NCBI RefSeq assembly: GCF_039649665.1
Contig: NZ_JBDJAW010000007.1
Coordinates: forward strand, 62,001 to 126,000
Reading direction: 5' to 3'
DNA: 64,000 nucleotides
Origin: Microbispora sp. ZYX-F-249
GTDB lineage: Bacteria; Actinomycetota; Actinomycetes; Streptosporangiales; Streptosporangiaceae
Below, one piece after another: positions 26,610 through 34,177 of the stretch. Position 1 is the stretch's first letter; the number at the start of each line of letters is the position of its first letter. The notes under the pieces were generated by a model, which ran no database searches, was not told the origin of the DNA, and saw only the letters and a program-made list of their open reading frames with translations. Both the position numbers and the translations under genes were made by a program.

Positions 26610-27406
26610 AGTCCCTCCCCCGGCTGACGCAGCTGCTGCGTGTGCTGCTGGCTGGACGGGGCCGCCTGACCCTGCTGGCCGGGCTCGATGGCGCTCCTGG
26701 GCGCCGGGCCCTGGCCGAGCTCGGCCTTCATCTTGGCGAGCTCCAGCTCCACGTCCGAGCCGGCGCCCATGCGGTCGAGCTCGGCCTGGATGTCGTCACG
26801 CTGCCCGGTGAAGTCGTCCAGCGCGCCACTGGCCAGCAGCTCGTCAATCGCCCCCGCGCGCGCCTGCATCTGCGCCGTCTTGTCCTCCGCGCGCTGGATC
26901 GCCAGGCCGACGTCGCCCATCTCCTCGGAGATTCCGGAGAACGCCTCGTTGATCCGCGTCTGGGCCTCGGCCGCCGTGTAGGTGGCCTTGATCGTCTCCT
27001 TCTTCGTGCGGAAGGAGTCCACCTTGGCCTGGAGCCGCTGGCTGGCGAGGGTGAGCTTCTCCTCCTCGCCCTGAAGGTTGCTGTATTGGATACGCAGGTC
27101 GGCGATCTGGGCGTTGAGGCCGTTGCGGCGGGTCAGCGCCTCGCGGGCCAGGTCCTCGCGCCCGGCCGACAGGGCCTGCCTGCTCTGGTTCTCCAGCTTG
27201 GCGGCCTGCCCTTCGAGCTGGTTGATCTGCAGCTCCACCCGCTTGCGGCTGGTGGCCACGTCTGCCACGCCCCGGCGGACCTTCTGCAGCAACTCGAGCT
27301 GGCGCTGATAGGAATAGTCCAGCGTCTCCCGCGGATCCTCCATTTTGTCCAGGGCCTTGTTGGCCTTGGACTTGAAGATCATGGAAAGTCTCTTCATCAC
27401 GCTCAT
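26606..27406 (-). CDS. pspA: Phage shock protein A / IM30 family
   Basis: 266-residue ESCRT-III-like membrane-remodelling protein. The amphipathic N-terminal helix (MKRLSMIFKSKANKALDKME) is followed by the long coiled-coil hairpin (LDYSYQRQLELLQKVRRGVAD... to about residue 200) and a Gln/Pro-rich tail that ends SSQQHTQQLRQPGEGL. PspA polymers support damaged membranes. The ATG at 27406 or, three codons later, at 27397 could be used. It is the first gene of the pspA-pspAA-htpX-pspAB-DinB run and is divergent from the DUF3043 gene. Confidence 0.93.
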   Translation of the reverse strand: MSVMKRLSMIFKSKANKALDKMEDPRETLDYSYQRQLELLQKVRRGVADVATSRKRVELQINQLEGQAAKLENQSRQALSAGREDLAREALTRRNGLNAQIADLRIQYSNLQGEEEKLTLASQRLQAKVDSFRTKKETIKATYTAAEAQTRINEAFSGISEEMGDVGLAIQRAEDKTAQMQARAGAIDELLASGALDDFTGQRDDIQAELDRMGAGSDVELELAKMKAELGQGPAPRSAIEPGQQGQAAPSSQQHTQQLRQPGEGL

Positions 27407-27540
27407 GCGCGTCGGCCGTCCCCTTCTCCAAGGTTGTGCGTGGGTGATCCCAGCCGTCTCAAGCCCCTTGTCAGGCGGCGTAGCCGCCTGGGTTCACCCT
27501 ACGCATAACGCGCGAGGGCGTCACTAAGTTGCACTCCCGG

Positions 27541-27546
27541 TAGGCT
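27541..27546 (+). promoter_or_regulatory. Leaderless -10 box of the DUF3043 gene
   Basis: TAGGCT ends 7 nt before GTG 27554, which supports a leaderless transcript and fixes the start codon. Confidence 0.6.
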
Positions 27547-27553
27547 GGGCGAC

Positions 27554-28189
27554 GTGTTCCGACGTCGCACTCAGACCTCAGCGGAGGACTCCCCCGTCCC
27601 TGTAGAGGATCCTAAGCCCCACGGCACCCCGGGGAAGGGCCGTCCCACCCCGAAGCGGAGCGAGGCGCAGGGCCGCCGCCGCTCCCCGGTGACCGCTCCG
27701 GCCAACCGCAAGGAGGCCTACCGCCTCGCGCGCGAGCGCGACAAGGCCCTGCGTGTCAAGCAGCGCGAGGCCATGCTGCGCGGCGACGAGCGGGCGCTCC
27801 CCGCGCGCGACCGCGGCCCCGTGCGCAAGTTCGCCCGCGACTGGGTGGACTCGCGCCGGCTGCCCGGGCAGTACTTCCTGCCCGTCGTGTTCGTCATCAT
27901 GCTGCTGTCGATGGTGCCGTTCCCGATCCCGGTCCGCTCGGCCGTCCTCACGGTCTACACGCTGTCCCTGCCGATCGTGATGGTGCTCGTGCTCGCGAGC
28001 TCGTTCTACGTGGCGAGCAAGGTGAAGAAGCAGGCGGCGGCGAAGTTCCCGGGCGAGGACCTCAAGGGCGTGGGCTTCTACGCGGCGATGCGCTCGTCCC
28101 AGATGCGCCGCCTGCGCTTCCCCAAGCCCACGGTCCTGCCCGGCGGCATCCCGGTCGCCCTCAAGGACACGGCCGGCGCGAAGAAGTGA
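27554..28189 (+). CDS. DUF3043 domain-containing membrane protein
   Basis: 211-residue actinobacterial protein. The first ~85 residues are polar and basic, with NRKEAYRLARERDKALRVKQREAM, the DUF3043 signature. Two close membrane helices follow (YFLPVVFVIMLLSMVPFPI and VLTVYTLSLPIVMVLVLASSFYVA). The C-terminal part (GVGFYAAMRSSQMRRLRFPKP) is conserved and cytoplasmic by charge. The M. tuberculosis equivalent in this syntenic block is probably Rv2206. No function is known. The start is GTG 27554. Confidence 0.88.
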   Translation: MFRRRTQTSAEDSPVPVEDPKPHGTPGKGRPTPKRSEAQGRRRSPVTAPANRKEAYRLARERDKALRVKQREAMLRGDERALPARDRGPVRKFARDWVDSRRLPGQYFLPVVFVIMLLSMVPFPIPVRSAVLTVYTLSLPIVMVLVLASSFYVASKVKKQAAAKFPGEDLKGVGFYAAMRSSQMRRLRFPKPTVLPGGIPVALKDTAGAKK

Positions 28190-28216
28190 CCCCGGCGGGC
28201 GCCTGACGCGGGAGTC

Positions 28217-29368
28217 TCACTCCCACTCCAGGACGCCCTCGCGCACCACCGGGACCGGCCCGTCCACGCGGCGGCCGCCTGCGAGGGCGTCCGCCGTGGT
28301 CTTGAGCAGCGCGTAGTACGACGTCCACTCGTCCTCGAAGTACGGCAGGTCCCAGTCGGCGAAGCCCACGCCGCCGGTGGCGGAGTTCGTCACGAGGTAG
28401 TCACCGGAGTCGGGGTCGTAGGCGAGGGGGATGCCTCCGCCCATCTCGCACGCCTCCGGCCAGGACGCGACGAGTCCGCGTGCGCCCATGATCTCGTGGT
28501 TGGACGGAAGCCGGAACGCCGCCGGCCCGCGTGCGCCGTCGTGGCGCAGCAGCGAGGCCCGCAGCGAGTCGGGGATGGGCCTGCCGAGCCGCGCCTCGGC
28601 CTTCGCCACCAGCCGGGGGGCGGCCGGCTTGTTCAGCGAGGCGTACGTCTTCGGCGCGTGCGCCTTCAGCCACCTCTCTATCCGCCGCCACTGGCGGTTC
28701 ACCGCGGCCGTCACCCGGCGGGAGATCGGCCGTACGGCCGGGGGCGCGGAGCCCGCCCGCCGGAGCGCGCACGCGGGGTCGCGGGACGGCGGCGGCCCCA
28801 CTGCGGGCACCTCGGCGACGGGATCGGCGGACTGCGCGGGATCCCGCACTACCCCGCAGCCGGACGCGGGACAGGGGCGGTAGCCCGGTTCCAGGTGGTT
28901 CCCCGCCGCCGTGCAACCGTCCGCGAGACACGGCTCGGCGTCGTCGCCCGCGTACGCCGTCCGGCCGGACGACGACCCCGGCCCCGCGCCGAACACCACG
29001 GTGTCCAGCACCTGCGCGCCGAGGGCGAGCAGGCCGAGCGCGGCGAGCGCGGCCGTCCACCGGCGCGCCTTCGTCCCGCGCGGCCACCCGATCCGGGGAG
29101 ACCCGGCGAGGAGGCGGGCGATCGGCGCGCCGCCCTCCGGCCGGGCGTACCTCGCGAGGTCGTCCGCCGTGGGCCACCCGAGCACCGGCTCGAGGCCGCG
29201 CCCGGCGGGGTCCCCGGCATCCCGCCGCGGGGCCGGACGCGGACCGGACCGCGCCGGCGCGCCGGCACGGCGGCGGCGTGCGGCGACGACCAGCCCGGCG
29301 GCGACACCGGCGACCAGCGCGACGGCCAGAGCCAGTCGTACGGGGCGGGAGACGATCAACCGGCGCAC
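28217..29368 (-). CDS. Membrane-anchored SUKH (SMI1/KNR4) domain protein
   Basis: 383 residues from GTG 29368, which lies 7 nt after TAGGGT (29381-29376). One helix follows the start immediately (LALAVALVAGVAAGLVVAA). A Pro/Gly/Arg linker and a second hydrophobic stretch (WTAALAALGLLALGAQVLDTVVF) come next. Then a Cys-rich strip has two CxxxxC pairs (CLADGC and CPASGC). The C-terminal ~160 residues resemble a SUKH domain: WRRIERWLKAHAPKTYASL, RLGRPIPDSLRASLLRHDG and GIPLAYDPDSGDYLVT. SUKH domains serve as immunity proteins or protein-binding modules. No toxin gene is adjacent, so the role is open. Confidence 0.65.
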   Translation of the reverse strand: MRRLIVSRPVRLALAVALVAGVAAGLVVAARRRRAGAPARSGPRPAPRRDAGDPAGRGLEPVLGWPTADDLARYARPEGGAPIARLLAGSPRIGWPRGTKARRWTAALAALGLLALGAQVLDTVVFGAGPGSSSGRTAYAGDDAEPCLADGCTAAGNHLEPGYRPCPASGCGVVRDPAQSADPVAEVPAVGPPPSRDPACALRRAGSAPPAVRPISRRVTAAVNRQWRRIERWLKAHAPKTYASLNKPAAPRLVAKAEARLGRPIPDSLRASLLRHDGARGPAAFRLPSNHEIMGARGLVASWPEACEMGGGIPLAYDPDSGDYLVTNSATGGVGFADWDLPYFEDEWTSYYALLKTTADALAGGRRVDGPVPVVREGVLEWE

Positions 29369-29375
29369 GCCGGGC

Positions 29376-29426
29376 ACCCTACCGTGAACCACCCCAGAGG
29401 GCTGTCCCGGCGGGATGACCTAGGGT
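29376..29426. promoter_or_regulatory. Paired divergent leaderless promoters
   Basis: TAGGGT at 29381-29376 (minus) and TAGGGT at 29421-29426 (plus) each end exactly 7 nt before a start codon, GTG 29368 and ATG 29434. Clear -35 boxes are not visible, and the two promoters share about 40 bp. Confidence 0.6.
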
Positions 29427-29433
29427 CAGAACC

Positions 29434-30432
29434 ATGGAATACCGTCATCTTGGCCGCAGTGGCCTCATGGTCAGCGAGATCAGCTACGGCAACTGGATCA
29501 CCCATGGGTCGCAGGTGGAGGAGGACGCCGCCGTCGAGTGCGTCCGCGCGGCCCTCGACGAGGGTGTCACCACCTTCGACACCGCCGACGTCTACGCCGG
29601 GACCAGGGCGGAGGAGGTCCTCGGCCGCGCGCTCAAGGGCGTGCGCCGCGAGTCGCTGGAGATCTTCACGAAGGTCTACTGGCCCACGGGCGAGGGCAAG
29701 AACGACCGGGGACTGTCCCGCAAGCACATCGTGGAGTCGGTCAACGGGTCGCTCCGCAGGCTCCAGACCGACTACGTCGACCTCTACCAGGCGCACCGCT
29801 TCGACGTCGAGACGCCGCTGGAGGAGACCCTGCGGGCCTTCGACGACCTCGTGCGTCAGGGCAAGGTCCTGTACGTCGGCGTCAGCGAGTGGACGGCCGA
29901 CCAGATCGCCCGGGCGTTGAAGATCGCCGACGAGATGGGGTTCGACCGGCTGGTGTCCAACCAGCCGCAGTACTCGATGCTCTGGCGGGTCATCGAGGCC
30001 GAGGTCGTGCCGCTGTGCGAGAAGGAGGGCCTGGGCCAGATCGTCTTCTCCCCGATCGCGCAGGGCGTGCTGACCGGCAAGTACCTGCCCGGCCAGCCGC
30101 CGCCGGCCGGATCCCGCGCCACCGACCCCAGCGGTTCGGGCTTCATCAGCCGCCTGATGGACGACGAGGTGCTGCGCCGGGTGCAGGACCTCAAGCCGAT
30201 CGCGGCCGACCTCGGGCTGACGATGGCCCAGCTCGCCGTGGCGTGGGTGCTGCAGAACCCGAACGTGTCGTCGGCCATCGTCGGGGCCACCAGGCCCGAG
30301 CAGGTGCGCGACAACGTCAAGGCGGCCGGTGTGAAGCTCGACGCCGAGGTGCTCGAGAAGATCGACGACGTGCTCGGGACGGTCGTCGAGCGCGACCCGG
30401 CCAAGACCGTCAGCCCGTCCGCGCGTCCCTGA
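29434..30432 (+). CDS. Aldo/keto reductase (Kv-beta-like)
   Basis: 332-residue NADPH-dependent oxidoreductase with a TIM-barrel fold. The catalytic tetrad is visible: Asp and Tyr in FDTADVYAG, Lys in EIFTKVYWP and His in LYQAHRFD. Cofactor and C-terminal motifs are VSNQPQYSML, IAQGVLTGKYLPG and SAIVGATRPEQVRDN. The sequence is nearest the Kv-channel beta-subunit group (YghZ-type), which reduces aldehydes and methylglyoxal. The actual substrate is unknown. The start is ATG 29434 from a leaderless TAGGGT box. Confidence 0.9.
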   Translation: MEYRHLGRSGLMVSEISYGNWITHGSQVEEDAAVECVRAALDEGVTTFDTADVYAGTRAEEVLGRALKGVRRESLEIFTKVYWPTGEGKNDRGLSRKHIVESVNGSLRRLQTDYVDLYQAHRFDVETPLEETLRAFDDLVRQGKVLYVGVSEWTADQIARALKIADEMGFDRLVSNQPQYSMLWRVIEAEVVPLCEKEGLGQIVFSPIAQGVLTGKYLPGQPPPAGSRATDPSGSGFISRLMDDEVLRRVQDLKPIAADLGLTMAQLAVAWVLQNPNVSSAIVGATRPEQVRDNVKAAGVKLDAEVLEKIDDVLGTVVERDPAKTVSPSARP

Positions 30433-30466
30433 CATCCGGCTCCCGTCCCACCGGGGCGGTGTCGTA

Positions 30467-30508
30467 GCGGGGGCCGGAACCGCGCCCGTCGCGGTCCCCG
30501 GCCCCCGC
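30467..30508. terminator. Bidirectional terminator between convergent genes
   Basis: An 11-bp perfect stem (GCGGGGGCCGG and complement) continues through an inner 6-bp stem (ACCGCG/CGCGGT) to a 5-nt loop. It lies between the aldo/keto reductase and the small minus-strand gene. Confidence 0.7.
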
Positions 30509-30513
30509 CCGGC

Positions 30514-30723
30514 TCACTCGGCGGCGCGCAGGGACATCCCCGAGTATTCGACCCGCTCGTCCTCCATGAGCGTGACCTGCTCGACACCGGCCTCCAGCAG
30601 CTCGCGCCAGCTCTCCCCCAGCCACGACTCCGCGTCGGACTGGCTGGAGAAGATCTCCCTCGGCAGCGGCCGGTCCGTGACCTCGCCGCCGTTCGCGTCC
30701 TCGTAACGCCACCGCCAAATCAT
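30514..30723 (-). CDS. Conserved small hypothetical protein
   Basis: 69-residue protein starting MIWRWRYEDANGGEVT and containing FSSQSDAESWLGESWRELL and VEQVTLMEDERVEY. I recall near-identical small proteins in many actinomycetes, which supports a real gene, but no function is known. It has no signal or membrane segment. ATG 30723 has GGAG 9 nt upstream; the preceding GTG at 30729 is too close to that site. Confidence 0.75.
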   Translation of the reverse strand: MIWRWRYEDANGGEVTDRPLPREIFSSQSDAESWLGESWRELLEAGVEQVTLMEDERVEYSGMSLRAAE

Positions 30724-30886
30724 CCGCACCCGCTCCTTCGACTCCTGGCCGTCCCCGCGCCGGGACCGCTACGGCACAAAGGCCGTGCAGCCGGACCCTA
30801 TCCTCTCCGCCCCGGCCTCCACCTCCCCCCGGGGCGCGGCTAGGGTCGGGGCCGCCCGATGACCCGAGACGCTGGAGAGGAGCGGC

Positions 30887-31969
30887 ATGGAGGTCCGCCT
30901 GGAGGGAACCGGCGGCCCGGACGGCTGGCCCGCCCCCGGCTGTCCCTGCGCGTCCTGCGGCCGGCTCGCCCCCGGCCACCGCCGCCCCTTTTCCGTCGTG
31001 GTCGACGGCCGCGTACGGCTCACGGACGGCCGCCCGCCCCACGGCTACCGGATCCGCCGCACCGCCGACGGCTGCGAGCTCACCGGACCGGACGGCGGCC
31101 GCCTGCTCTGCGCCGTGGGACCGTCCGCCGGAGCGAGAGACGAGGACGGGCCCTTCGACGTGGTGCTGATGGACCTGCCCGACCGGCCGGAGCGGCTGGG
31201 CGACCTGCGCCGTCGCCGACGGGTCACGCCCGCGACGCGGATCATCGCGGTGCGTCTCGACCACCGGGTCACGACCGAGGACGAACTGGCCCGCCGCCTC
31301 GGCTTCTGGGGCGCGACGGCCGTCCCCGACGGGACCGTCGTCGACACGGCCGGCACGGCGAACGCGGCCGGCACGGCGAGCGCGGAGGCGGCGCTCGGCG
31401 TGCGGCGAGGTGGCGCGCTGCCACGCCGGACGCTGCTGCTGGGCGGGTCGCGGTCCGGCAAGTCCGAGGAGGCCGAGCTCCGCCTGGCCGCCGAACCCGA
31501 GGTGACCTACGTCGCCACCGGGCCCTCCGGCGGCGACGACCCGGCCTGGCTCGCCCGCGTACGGGCCCACCGGGAGCGGCGCCCCGCGCACTGGCGCACC
31601 GTGGAGACCACCGATCTCGTGGCCGTCCTGTCCGCCGTATCGGGGACGTTCCTCGTCGACGGGATCGGCACCTGGCTGGCGGCCGTGTTCGACGAGTGCG
31701 CCGCCTGGCCGGACGGCACGCCCGCGGACGACCGCCGTTCGGCGCTCGACCGGGTGGCGCGGCGGTGCGACGCGCTGGTGGCCGCCTGGCGCGGCACCCG
31801 CGCCCGCGTGGTGGCGGTGAGCGACGAGGTGGGTCTCGGGGTGATCCCGGCCACCCCCGCCGGACGGCTGTTCCGCGACGCGCTCGGCCGCCTCAACCAG
31901 GGCCTCGCCCGGGAGTCCGAGGACGTCGCCCTGGTGATCGCCGGACGGGTCGTCCCGTTGCCCCCGTGA
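30887..31969 (+). CDS. cobU: Adenosylcobinamide kinase/guanylyltransferase with a vestigial N-terminal domain
   Basis: 360-residue protein. Residues ~178-360 are CobU: P-loop LLLGGSRSGKSEEAE, then TYVATG, AHRERRP and VAVSDEVGLGVIPAT. CobU phosphorylates adenosylcobinamide and transfers GMP to it in late cobalamin assembly. The first ~165 residues (LEGTGGPDGWPAPGCPCASC...) look like a metallo-beta-lactamase-fold domain that has lost the HxHxDH ligands, as in other actinobacterial CobU proteins, here further shortened. The SD is GGAGAGGAG before ATG 30887. cobS follows after a small ORF. No B12 riboswitch was recognised upstream. Confidence 0.88.
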   Translation: MEVRLEGTGGPDGWPAPGCPCASCGRLAPGHRRPFSVVVDGRVRLTDGRPPHGYRIRRTADGCELTGPDGGRLLCAVGPSAGARDEDGPFDVVLMDLPDRPERLGDLRRRRRVTPATRIIAVRLDHRVTTEDELARRLGFWGATAVPDGTVVDTAGTANAAGTASAEAALGVRRGGALPRRTLLLGGSRSGKSEEAELRLAAEPEVTYVATGPSGGDDPAWLARVRAHRERRPAHWRTVETTDLVAVLSAVSGTFLVDGIGTWLAAVFDECAAWPDGTPADDRRSALDRVARRCDALVAAWRGTRARVVAVSDEVGLGVIPATPAGRLFRDALGRLNQGLARESEDVALVIAGRVVPLPP

Positions 31970-31987
31970 GAACTACGCTTTGCGCTC

Positions 31988-32128
31988 GTGTCCGACGAAC
32001 CTCATATGCGCGAGCGGAGCGAGCGAATCAGTAAGCAGCGAATCAGTAAGCACAGTGCGCTTCGGCTGGTTCACCCGCGCGCCTGCGGCACGACGCGACC
32101 CGAGCCGCCAGGCGAGGGGGTGGCATGA
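31988..32128 (+). CDS. Small leaderless ORF coupled to cobS
   Basis: 46-codon ORF, GTG 31988 to TGA 32128. TACGCT at 31974-31979 ends 8 nt upstream. The stop overlaps the cobS ATG (ATGA), an arrangement typical of translational coupling. The peptide starts VSDEPHMRERSERISKQ and carries a 15-bp direct repeat in frame. No family is recognised. It could be a leader peptide that drives cobS translation, or a remnant of a lost gene, since cobT often lies near cobS and is absent here. Confidence 0.4.
   Translation: MSDEPHMRERSERISKQRISKHSALRLVHPRACGTTRPEPPGEGVA
32023..32052 (+). repeat. Tandem 15-bp repeat
   Basis: Two perfect tandem copies of GCGAATCAGTAAGCA follow a CGAGCGGAGCGAGC stretch. They lie inside the small ORF that precedes cobS. 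Confidence 0.8.
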
Positions 32129-33084
32129 GCGGCTTCGGCGCGGCCTGGCGGTTCGCGGTCGGAACGCTCACGATCCTCCCCGTACGGCCGGTGGAGGCCG
32201 GCCGCGTCGTGGTGGGACGCGCCATGGCGCTGGCGCCCTTCGTCGGCGTGCTCCTCGGCCTGGCCGGGGCGGTGGTGCTCGTCTTCGCCGGTTCGCTGTC
32301 GGGCTCACCGCTGCTCGGCGCCGTCCTCGCGGTGGGCGCGCTCGCGTGGCTGACGCGGGCCCTGCATCTCGACGGACTCGCGGACCTGGCCGACGGTCTC
32401 GGCAGCGGCAAGCCGTCCGACGGCGCGCTGGAGGTGATGAAGCGCTCCGACATCGGCCCGTTCGGGGTCGTCACCGCCGTGATCGCCCTGCTCGTCCAGG
32501 TGGCCGCGCTGTCGCGGGGCGACGCCGTCGCCTGGGTGGCGCTGGTGGCGGCCGTGGTGACCGGCAGGCTGGCCGTCACGTGGGCCTGCCGCGAGGGCGT
32601 GCCCCCGGCCCGGCCCACCGGCCTCGGCGCGCTCGTCGCCGGCACCGTACGGCGGGGCGCCGCGATCGGGGCCGCTCTCGGGTCGGCCGTCGTCGTGGCG
32701 GTGCTCGCCCTGGTGGCGGCGATCGGCGCACCGGCCTTCTGCGTGCCGGCCGCCGACGGGACCCGGTTCGTCCTGGACCTCGGCGCGCTGTTCCCCGACG
32801 GGTTCGACCGCCGTTATGCCGACTATTCCGGCCTGAGCTCCTACGCCGGATCGATCAGCGACGCCGGCCCGCGGCCCACCGGACTGCTGTCCCACCTGAC
32901 CGTCGACCCGTACCTGCTCGCGCCCGCCGGACTGCTGCTGGCGATGGCCGCCGGGCTGGGGGCCGCCGCGCTGCTGCGCCGCCGGGCCGTACGGCGGCTG
33001 GGCGGGATCACGGGCGACGTGCTCGGCGCCCTCGTGGAGACGGCCACCACGGTGACGCTGCTGGCCGCCGTCCTGCTGCTGTGA
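32125..33084 (+). CDS. cobS: Adenosylcobinamide-GDP ribazoletransferase (cobalamin synthase)
   Basis: 319-residue polytopic membrane enzyme that joins adenosylcobinamide-GDP with alpha-ribazole to make adenosylcobalamin. The active-site motif HLDGLADLADGLGS (~90-103) and the late GGITGDVLGA motif are intact. It is ~60 residues longer than usual (about 250): residues ~212-270 (PAFCVPAADG...FDRRYADYSGLSSYAGS...) form a mostly polar insertion between membrane helices. The ATG overlaps the stop of the small upstream ORF. cobU precedes it, but cobT is missing from the locus. Confidence 0.9.
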   Translation: MSGFGAAWRFAVGTLTILPVRPVEAGRVVVGRAMALAPFVGVLLGLAGAVVLVFAGSLSGSPLLGAVLAVGALAWLTRALHLDGLADLADGLGSGKPSDGALEVMKRSDIGPFGVVTAVIALLVQVAALSRGDAVAWVALVAAVVTGRLAVTWACREGVPPARPTGLGALVAGTVRRGAAIGAALGSAVVVAVLALVAAIGAPAFCVPAADGTRFVLDLGALFPDGFDRRYADYSGLSSYAGSISDAGPRPTGLLSHLTVDPYLLAPAGLLLAMAAGLGAAALLRRRAVRRLGGITGDVLGALVETATTVTLLAAVLLL

Positions 33085-33127
33085 CGCCCGCTGCCGCCAC
33101 GTCAGGGGACGCCCGGGGAGGCGCGCG

Positions 33128-34177
33128 TCAGCGCGGCACGGCGACGGGACGCAGCCGGTAGACGACGAGGACGACGGCCGCGAGCAGCACCCAGCCGACG
33201 ATCCCGCTGATCCCGGCGAGCGCCGGGTTCGGCGGGGCCGCCGCGTCGCCGAGGAGCAGCGCCAGGCCCGTCGTGGCGTTCACCGAGGCGTGCGCGGCGA
33301 CCGCGGGCCACACGCTGCGCGAGCGCAGTCGCACCCAGCCGAGCAGCGCCCCGAATACGACGCAGAAGCCGACGAACAGCACCGCCGCCCAGGCGCCGAG
33401 CGCCGGGTAGTTGTACCCCTTGAGCGTGAGCGGGGCGTGCCACAGTCCCCAGATCACGCCGGACAGCACCAGAGCGGGCCACACCCGGGCGGGCCGCCAC
33501 TCCCCCGTGCCCGGCTCTACGGTGCCGGGTTCTCCGGCGCCGGCTTCTACAGTGCCGGGCTTCCCCGCCCCCGGTGCGGGCGAGACCGCCGCAGGTGCGG
33601 GCGAGACCGCCGCAGGTGCGGGCGAGACCGCCGGGTCGCCGAGCAGGCGCGGCAGCAGCCAGCCCCGCCAGCCCCACTCCTCACCGAGCGCGGGAATCGC
33701 GTTGAGGATCGGGGCGATCAGCACGGCCTGCGCGAACTGGACGGCGTACAGGACCCGCGGGTCCAGCGGCACCTCGTCGAGGACCGCGGCCAGCTGCGCG
33801 CGGTAGAGGCTCAGCCCGGCGACGTCGAGGCGCACCACGCCCACTGCGGCGCTCACCAGCAGGGCGACGGCCACGAGAAGCGGCACGCCGAGCAGGGCCG
33901 CCACCAGGAGCGCCGCGGTCCTCCCCGGCCGCGGGCCGAACGTGAGCCCCGTCGCCCGCGCCCACTGCCGCGCCGTCGTGCCGCGCCGCCGGGTGAGCCA
34001 CACGGCCAGTACGCCGAGGGAGGGCGTGAACATGATCAGGATGCCGAGGATCCGGAAGGCGGCCGCGCCGAGCGGGGCGGCCCCCAGCCAGACGGGCAGC
34101 GCGATCAGCCACGAGGCCGCGAACGCGACGAGGAGGAACAGCCGGACATCGGCGTGACGCCGCATCACCGTCCTCAC
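33128..34177 (-). CDS. CPBP family intramembrane protease with a repeat insertion
   Basis: 349-residue polytopic CPBP (Abi/CaaX protease-like) protein. Motif 1 is EEWGWRGWLLPRL (~168-180), motif 2 has GLWHAPL and motif 3 HASVNATTG, which give the Glu and His residues of the glutamic intramembrane protease site. Between motifs 1 and 2 there is a ~45-residue Pro/Ala/Gly repeat (AVSPAPA three times, then GEPGTVEPGTGE) encoded by 21-bp repeats, which is unusual for the family. GTG 34177 overlaps the upstream gene's stop. It is the third gene of a GntR-DUF1648-CPBP operon. Confidence 0.85.
   Translation of the reverse strand: MRTVMRRHADVRLFLLVAFAASWLIALPVWLGAAPLGAAAFRILGILIMFTPSLGVLAVWLTRRRGTTARQWARATGLTFGPRPGRTAALLVAALLGVPLLVAVALLVSAAVGVVRLDVAGLSLYRAQLAAVLDEVPLDPRVLYAVQFAQAVLIAPILNAIPALGEEWGWRGWLLPRLLGDPAVSPAPAAVSPAPAAVSPAPGAGKPGTVEAGAGEPGTVEPGTGEWRPARVWPALVLSGVIWGLWHAPLTLKGYNYPALGAWAAVLFVGFCVVFGALLGWVRLRSRSVWPAVAAHASVNATTGLALLLGDAAAPPNPALAGISGIVGWVLLAAVVLVVYRLRPVAVPR
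33573..33635. repeat. 21-bp tandem repeat inside the CPBP gene
   Basis: Three copies of GGTGCGGGCGAGACCGCCGCA (the last with two changes) encode the AVSPAPA repeats. The adjoining 33515-33560 carries looser 12-15-bp copies of GTGCCGGG/TTCTCCGGCG words. Confidence 0.8.

Noticed and set aside
30730..30886. Cobalamin riboswitch before cobU
   Set aside because: I could not find a B12 box or the usual junction elements in this 157-bp gap.
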